Shown one piece after another: positions 59,658-64,000 of a stretch of DNA of 64,000 bases. The first letter of the stretch is position 1; every line of letters begins with the position of its first letter. Under the pieces are notes generated by a model. The model did no database searches. It saw nothing but the letters and a program-made list of their open reading frames with translations, and was not told where the DNA came from. The stretch lies in contig NZ_BAFC01000062.1 in assembly GCF_000248055.1 (NCBI RefSeq), forward strand, positions 22,184 through 86,183. The letters run 5' to 3'. Source of the DNA: Gordonia sputi NBRC 100414. Lineage in GTDB: Bacteria; Actinomycetota; Actinomycetes; Mycobacteriales; Mycobacteriaceae. The translations under genes were made by a program, and so were the position numbers.

Positions 59658-60323
59658 ATGATGGTCACTGTGGGTGGTGACAGCGCGGACGATTTCTCAC
59701 CCGAGAACTCCGACGGAGCCGAGGGTGGCGGTATGCCTGGTGCCCGCGACATGGAGTCGGCCAACAGCGTGCGGGCGGGTACGTTGCTCCTCGCGTCGAC
59801 CGACCTGACCGAGCCCACATTTGCGCGCTCGGTCATCTACATCATCGAACACAACGACGGCGGCAGCCTCGGGGTGATCCTCAACCGGATGAGCCAGACC
59901 GCCGTCCACAACATCCTTCCACAGTGGACCGATCTCGCGGCGTCGCCTCAGGCGCTGTTCATCGGAGGGCCTGTGAAGCAAGACGCCGCGTTGTGTCTTG
60001 GAGTCGCGAAGCACGGTGTCGACATCGAAGCGTTCGAAGGGCTTCGCCCGGTCGACGGTCGGGTTGTCCTCGTCGACCTCGACGCCGATCACGAACTCCT
60101 CGCCAACGTCCTCGAGGGCGTCCGAATCTTCGCCGGCTACGCGGGTTGGGGGATAGGCCAACTCGACGCCGAGCTCGCCCAGGACAGCTGGCTGCTCGCC
60201 TCGGCGCTTCCTCGCGATCTGCTCGCACCGCCGACCGTCGACGTCTGGGCAGATGTCTTTCGGCGCCAGCCCTGGCCGATGCCGCTGCTCGCGACCCATC
60301 CGATCGACGTCGACCAGAACTGA
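59658..60323 (+). CDS. YqgE/AlgH family protein
   Basis: About 221 aa. From residue 38 the UPF0301 pattern is complete: AGTLLLASTDLTEPTFARSVIYIIEHNDGGSLGVILNR, FIGGPVKQDAALCL, and RIFAGYAGWGIGQLDAELAQDSWLLA. The family has unknown biochemical role. The start could be 59658, 59661 or GTG 59670; the first 35 residues are acidic and variable. It is the Rv0038 equivalent. Confidence 0.93.
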   Translation: MMVTVGGDSADDFSPENSDGAEGGGMPGARDMESANSVRAGTLLLASTDLTEPTFARSVIYIIEHNDGGSLGVILNRMSQTAVHNILPQWTDLAASPQALFIGGPVKQDAALCLGVAKHGVDIEAFEGLRPVDGRVVLVDLDADHELLANVLEGVRIFAGYAGWGIGQLDAELAQDSWLLASALPRDLLAPPTVDVWADVFRRQPWPMPLLATHPIDVDQN

Positions 60324-60459
60324 CGCTCCGCCGGTCATCTCGCCGCAGAGATCGCGGCCCGGATCCCATCAGTAGGCCTTGGTGAGCTGCGCCACATCGA
60401 ACTGATACTCTTCGACGCGTTCGTCTCACGCCGTCATTATTCGGCGCGGGAGTCTCACG

Positions 60460-60526
60460 GTGTTCCAACGTTCGGTGTTTCAGCATTCAGGGTTTCAACG
60501 CTCAGGCGTATCAACGGTCAGGGGTC
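60460..60526 (+). repeat. Tandem repeat, four units of 16-17 bp, upstream of the CocE-type gene
   Basis: Units like TGTTTCAGCATTCAGG, GTTTCAACGCTCAGG and CGTATCAACGGTCAGG follow each other directly before the start codon at 60530. The consensus is about GTTTCAACGNTCAGG. They occupy the likely promoter and leader, so a regulator-binding role is possible. Confidence 0.65.
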
Positions 60527-60529
60527 CCG

Positions 60530-62578
60530 GTGGTCACTAAGCTACGACGTGTTTCGAGTTCGACGACGTGGGGCGCGGTGGTCGCGGTCCTCTCCGTCGC
60601 CATTCTTTTGATGACCGGTCCGGGAATCGCCGACGCTGCGACTCCCGACGGCGGTCAGCAGGGCGCAGGTTGGCGTGCGGCACACGACGGTGCGCACCCC
60701 TATGCGGGTGTCGCGACCCAATGGGACGTCCCGATCCGAATGAGTGACGGAACAGTGTTGCGCGCCAACGTGTATCGCCCTGCCGACGCGCGAGGCCGTC
60801 CAGCCGCGGATCGCACACCCGTCGTGCTCAACATGACCCCGTACACCAAGCTGATCACGGCGGTCGCGTCGTCGGCGTTGCAGAATCCGGTCTTGGCGCC
60901 GTATGCGATGCAGCTGGCAGACGCGATCAACCTGCACGGAACCGCGATCGACGGAATCAACGCACTCGCCAAGACAGTGCGCGATGGAGGAACCCGAAAC
61001 TTCTCAGCGGACTTCGATCTCGTGCGCAGCGGCTACACGATGGTGGTTGTCGACGTCCGAGGCACCGGATTCTCGCAGGGGACCTGGGACGTGTTCCAGA
61101 GCCGCGAGCAGCAGGACTCGACCGAGGTGATCGACTGGGCCGCCAAGCAGCGATGGTCGAACGGCAGGATCGGGATGGCCGGTGTGTCGTATTCGGCGAT
61201 CAACCAGATCCAAGCGGCCAACAAGCATCCCGACGCGCTGAAGGCCATCTTCCCCGTCGAGCCCGGAGGCGACCTCATCCGCGACATCGTCGCTCCGGGT
61301 GGTGCCCTCGGCGCGGGGTTCCTGCCGCTGTGGTTGACGTTGGTCAACAGCACGAAGATGATCCCGAACGTCGCGTCGATGCTGAACGGCACCTTCGACT
61401 GGAAGTGGCTCGCCGACAGGGTGAAGGACCCGTTGACGTTCTACCCGCAGTTGCTGGCGGGGCTGACAACGCCCGACATCCCTTCTGTCCCTGGCTATTT
61501 GAAGGACCTGCTGAAGACAGATTCGGAGCCGCGACAGTCCTGGCAGGATCACGCCGACGAGGTCACCACACCCACCTTCATCTACGGCGGATGGTTCGAT
61601 CTGTTCACCAACAGCGAGGTGCGGATGTACAACAAGATCCCGCTGGCCCCCGGCCGTAAGCAGCTCATGATGGGCGACGGCTACCACGCGACGATCGGCG
61701 GGGGACAGGGTAGGCCGGGTACCCCACCGCGGCTCGACGTCTTGCAGAAAGCATGGTTCGACAAGTGGCTCAAGGGAATTGACAACGGAATCGACTCGTA
61801 CGGGCCGGTGAATCTGAAGCAGGTCGGCGACAGTTGGATCTCCGCGGCGCAGTTCCCGCGCGCAGGCATGACCCGACAGCGGCTGTATCTGTCGAACCGT
61901 CGCAGCGGCACCGCGCCGCATGCTCAGGGCGACGGCAGCCTGACGACTGGCGCGAACGCGGCACGCGGAACCATGACCGTGTCACCGACATTGTGGACAC
62001 TCTGTTCGCGCGACTCCGCCCAGCAGATGGCGGGTCTGACCGCGGTGTTCCAAGGATGCTCCGACGACGCGCGGATCTCGGAACGGGGCGCACTGTCGTT
62101 CACGACGCCACCGCTCGACAGCAGTCGACGCGTGTCCGGCTACAGCAGTCTGCACCTCAACACGGTCATGGACGCGACAGACGGCTACTGGACAGCAACG
62201 TTGAACGACGTTGCGCCGGACGGGACATCGAAGGTGATCAGCTCGGGGCAGGTCATGGCTTCGTTGCGTGGCTATGACCGAGCGGAGTCGCAGTTCGCGC
62301 CCAACGGCGATGTCATCGACCCCTTCTACACAATGACTCTTGCTGCGCGCCAACGAATCACACCGGGAAAGCCGGTCACTCTCGACGTCGGTCTGCTCCC
62401 CACAGAAGCGCGTATCCCGGCAGGACATCGACTGCGGATCGACGTGTTCGCGATGAACGCCCCTCGTGGTGTCCCGTTGCGTCCACTGCTCAACGAGTCG
62501 GGCCTCAAGCCACAGCACATCGTCCTCGACCCGGCACAGCCGAGCTTCGTGAACCTTCCGCTGTCCGCTGGAATCTGA
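60530..62578 (+). CDS. Secreted CocE/NonD-family hydrolase
   Basis: 682 aa with a signal peptide (residues about 1-36, ending ADA). The X-Pro-peptidase-like alpha/beta-hydrolase catalytic residues are visible: nucleophile Ser in GMAGVSYSAI, Asp in YGGWFDLF, His in GDGYHAT. VVVDVRGTGFSQGTW is the oxyanion-side motif. The C-terminal jelly-roll domain (PTEARIPAGHRLRIDVF) is typical. It acts on esters or acyl peptides outside the membrane; the substrate is unknown. GTG 60530. Confidence 0.9.
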   Translation: MVTKLRRVSSSTTWGAVVAVLSVAILLMTGPGIADAATPDGGQQGAGWRAAHDGAHPYAGVATQWDVPIRMSDGTVLRANVYRPADARGRPAADRTPVVLNMTPYTKLITAVASSALQNPVLAPYAMQLADAINLHGTAIDGINALAKTVRDGGTRNFSADFDLVRSGYTMVVVDVRGTGFSQGTWDVFQSREQQDSTEVIDWAAKQRWSNGRIGMAGVSYSAINQIQAANKHPDALKAIFPVEPGGDLIRDIVAPGGALGAGFLPLWLTLVNSTKMIPNVASMLNGTFDWKWLADRVKDPLTFYPQLLAGLTTPDIPSVPGYLKDLLKTDSEPRQSWQDHADEVTTPTFIYGGWFDLFTNSEVRMYNKIPLAPGRKQLMMGDGYHATIGGGQGRPGTPPRLDVLQKAWFDKWLKGIDNGIDSYGPVNLKQVGDSWISAAQFPRAGMTRQRLYLSNRRSGTAPHAQGDGSLTTGANAARGTMTVSPTLWTLCSRDSAQQMAGLTAVFQGCSDDARISERGALSFTTPPLDSSRRVSGYSSLHLNTVMDATDGYWTATLNDVAPDGTSKVISSGQVMASLRGYDRAESQFAPNGDVIDPFYTMTLAARQRITPGKPVTLDVGLLPTEARIPAGHRLRIDVFAMNAPRGVPLRPLLNESGLKPQHIVLDPAQPSFVNLPLSAGI

Positions 62579-62638
62579 GGCCAGTCCGTCTGTCGCGCAC
62601 GAGTATGCGTGCCGGACTACAGTTCCCAACCACGTCTG

Positions 62639-62665
62639 CCCCGCCACCTGGGTGTGGTGGCGGGG
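62639..62665. terminator. Bidirectional terminator-like hairpin
   Basis: CCCCGCCAC (62639-62647) pairs with GTGGCGGGG (62657-62665) around a 9-nt loop, between the convergent CocE-type and HNH genes. Confidence 0.7.
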
Positions 62666-62771
62666 TGTGGACGGGTTGCGGCACAACCTGATTCGACGGC
62701 TCGCCCGGTTCGTTGGGCTAGCGTGTCGGCCGGGTTGGCCGGGTTGGCACACCGGTCAGTTCACGCGGTGG

Positions 62772-64000
62772 TCAGGCGGCGTCGGCCAGCGGTGGGTCGA
62801 CGCCTCCTGGTGGGTCGACGTCGCCGAGCCACCAGGGGCTGGCTGGTGGGGCTGGACCTGTTGGCGCGTCCGGGTCTGTGGGCGGGTCGGGGTCGGGTGG
62901 ATCAGCGAGGTTCCATTGGATGTCGACCCGCGAGCTGAGGCGCACGGTGTCACTCAAGGGGATTGCGCCCACCAGCGCGAGCTCGACGCCGGTCAACGCC
63001 TGGCCTGCCGCCTGCCCGCTGGGCGGGTCCGGCACTGAGGGCGGCGACATCATCCAGGCACCCACTGTGTCCGCGACGATCTCGGCGTCGGCTGTACCCG
63101 AGGCTCGCGCGCCGATCTCGGTAACCGTCGCGCCTGTCCCGGCCGCGCGTGCAGCCGCTGCAGCCTCGTTGCTCGTGTGTTCGGCGGTGAGGTAGTCGTG
63201 GAAGTCGGCTTTGACGTCGGCGATGCGGTTGATGCGTTCGGGATTCTCCGGCATGCCCGGTTTGGCGTTGAGTCGCCACGCAACACGGCCCGTATCAGGG
63301 CCCTCGGTGATCATGCGGGTGGTGAACTGCCCAGGCTTTTTGCCGACCCGCCGATTGTGCACATCACACGCCGGCACCAACTGGTCGATGTCGGTCAACC
63401 CGCCGTCGGCCCAGTCTTTCGCGGCGTGATGCATCTGCACCCGTGAGGCGGGTTGGTTACAGCCCGGTGCGGAACACATTTTGCCGCCGGGTGAGGCGAA
63501 CGAGGCCAACCGTTGCCCCAGCGTGGCGATCCGCTTCGACCGACCAAGGTAGAGCGGCACACTGGTGTGCTCACCGAACACCGCCAAATACTGACTCGCA
63601 CCGGCGGAGGCGGCCATCTCGATCACGTCGCCGATCGGCAGGAGTGTTCCGGATGTGGTTTGTGCGATCCCTGCTTGTGCTTCCAACTCGTGCAGGCTGG
63701 TGGTGACGATTACCTGGATCGGTAATCCCCGATGGGTGTTGCCGAGCATGCCGGATTCCAACACCTGCCCGAGGAGGGCGGAGAAGGCGTCGTGGTTGCG
63801 TTGGGCGGGTGAGCGTTGATCCCGCAACGCCGCCGCGACCTGCTCAGCATTGGCGGTGGTGATCGGACCCACAGGTGAGTCGGGATCATCCGGGTTATTC
63901 ATGCCCGGTTTAGCCCACGAGTCCAACACCGTATCCAGCCGGGCACGGGCAATCGGATCCAAATCGGCAGTCAACCGCGACATCAGTTGCGCGTTCTGCC
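62772..64000 (-). CDS. DUF222/HNH endonuclease-domain protein (5' end outside window)
   Basis: The C-terminal 410 residues of a larger protein whose N-terminus lies past 64000. The DUF222 (13E12-type) region has ARARLDTVLDSWAKPG and DAFSALLGQVLESG. The HNH motif is CSAPGCNQPASRVQMHHAAKDWADGGLTDIDQLVPACDVHNRRVG, with paired Cys and His-His-Asn. The C-terminal 130 residues are Ala/Pro-rich with 'DPDPPTDPDAPTGP' repeats. These proteins are multi-copy in mycobacteria and relatives, with mobile-element-like spread; nuclease activity is inferred. Confidence 0.9.
   Translation of the reverse strand, partial: QNAQLMSRLTADLDPIARARLDTVLDSWAKPGMNNPDDPDSPVGPITTANAEQVAAALRDQRSPAQRNHDAFSALLGQVLESGMLGNTHRGLPIQVIVTTSLHELEAQAGIAQTTSGTLLPIGDVIEMAASAGASQYLAVFGEHTSVPLYLGRSKRIATLGQRLASFASPGGKMCSAPGCNQPASRVQMHHAAKDWADGGLTDIDQLVPACDVHNRRVGKKPGQFTTRMITEGPDTGRVAWRLNAKPGMPENPERINRIADVKADFHDYLTAEHTSNEAAAAARAAGTGATVTEIGARASGTADAEIVADTVGAWMMSPPSVPDPPSGQAAGQALTGVELALVGAIPLSDTVRLSSRVDIQWNLADPPDPDPPTDPDAPTGPAPPASPWWLGDVDPPGGVDPPLADAA

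Overview
The window is high-GC actinobacterial chromosome and covers the replication origin. It contains oriC flanked by dnaN and dnaA, perfect ParB (parS) sites next to parAB, and a gene order that matches the Mycobacterium tuberculosis origin (Rv3907c-Rv3919c, rpmH, dnaA, dnaN, recF, gyrB, gyrA, pknB) gene for gene over most of its length. Single-copy core genes, the CrgA/MurJ-pseudokinase/CwlM/PknB cell-envelope set, a cutinase, F420-type oxidoreductases and DUF222-HNH genes point to Mycobacteriales. The short interspersed repeats and proline-rich proteins suggest a Gordonia-like or related genus. The genus is inferred, not proven.

Layout. 1-9240: the 3' part of pknB, trpG, a repeat cluster, crgA, a PH-domain membrane protein flanked by duplicated DnaA-box elements, a zinc-ribbon rhomboid protease, ppiA, a mini CwsA-like protein, a proline-rich DUF4190-like protein, a cutinase, a DUF1622 protein, a non-coding repeat array, then tRNA-Ala and tRNA-Ile. 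9241-19638: a second repeat cluster, a DUF3566 protein, gyrA, gyrB, dciA, recF, gnd and dnaN, all on the minus strand. 19639-22430: oriC, dnaA and its upstream DnaA boxes. 22431-28753: rpmH, rnpA, yidD, yidC, khpB/jag, rsmG, parA and parB on the plus strand, with three parS sites. 28952-34454: an acetyltransferase-like gene, cwlM, trxA, trxB, an anti-sigma factor and sigM.

34455-45119 interrupts the mycobacterial order (sigM directly next to murJ). It holds a duplicated secreted/cytosolic protein pair, two SUKH (SMI1/KNR4) immunity-like proteins, an orphan PA-domain protein with different codon use, a broken HxlR regulator, a DDN-type oxidoreductase, a lipoprotein, a CPBP protease, a frameshifted alpha/beta-hydrolase membrane protein, a PPOX oxidoreductase, and a TetR regulator divergent from a sterol-desaturase-like enzyme. 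The core order then resumes with murJ-pseudokinase, DUF6049, a NUDIX gene and pcnA (45120-55357). 55387-64000 carries a lipid kinase, an EgtE-like PLP enzyme, a DxDxDG-repeat protein, an MFS transporter, a YqgE protein, a CocE-type hydrolase and the 3' part of a DUF222-HNH gene.

How the genes work together: replication start and initiation control (dnaA, dnaN, dciA, recF, gyrase, oriC), chromosome segregation (parAB/parS), membrane-protein insertion and RNA processing (yidC/yidD, rnpA, rpmH, khpB), and envelope control (PknB, CwlM, MurJ-pseudokinase, CrgA). The trxBA operon carries a SigH-type promoter. The least understood part is the 34.6-39.9 kb immunity-like segment, which is the best candidate here for an undescribed system.
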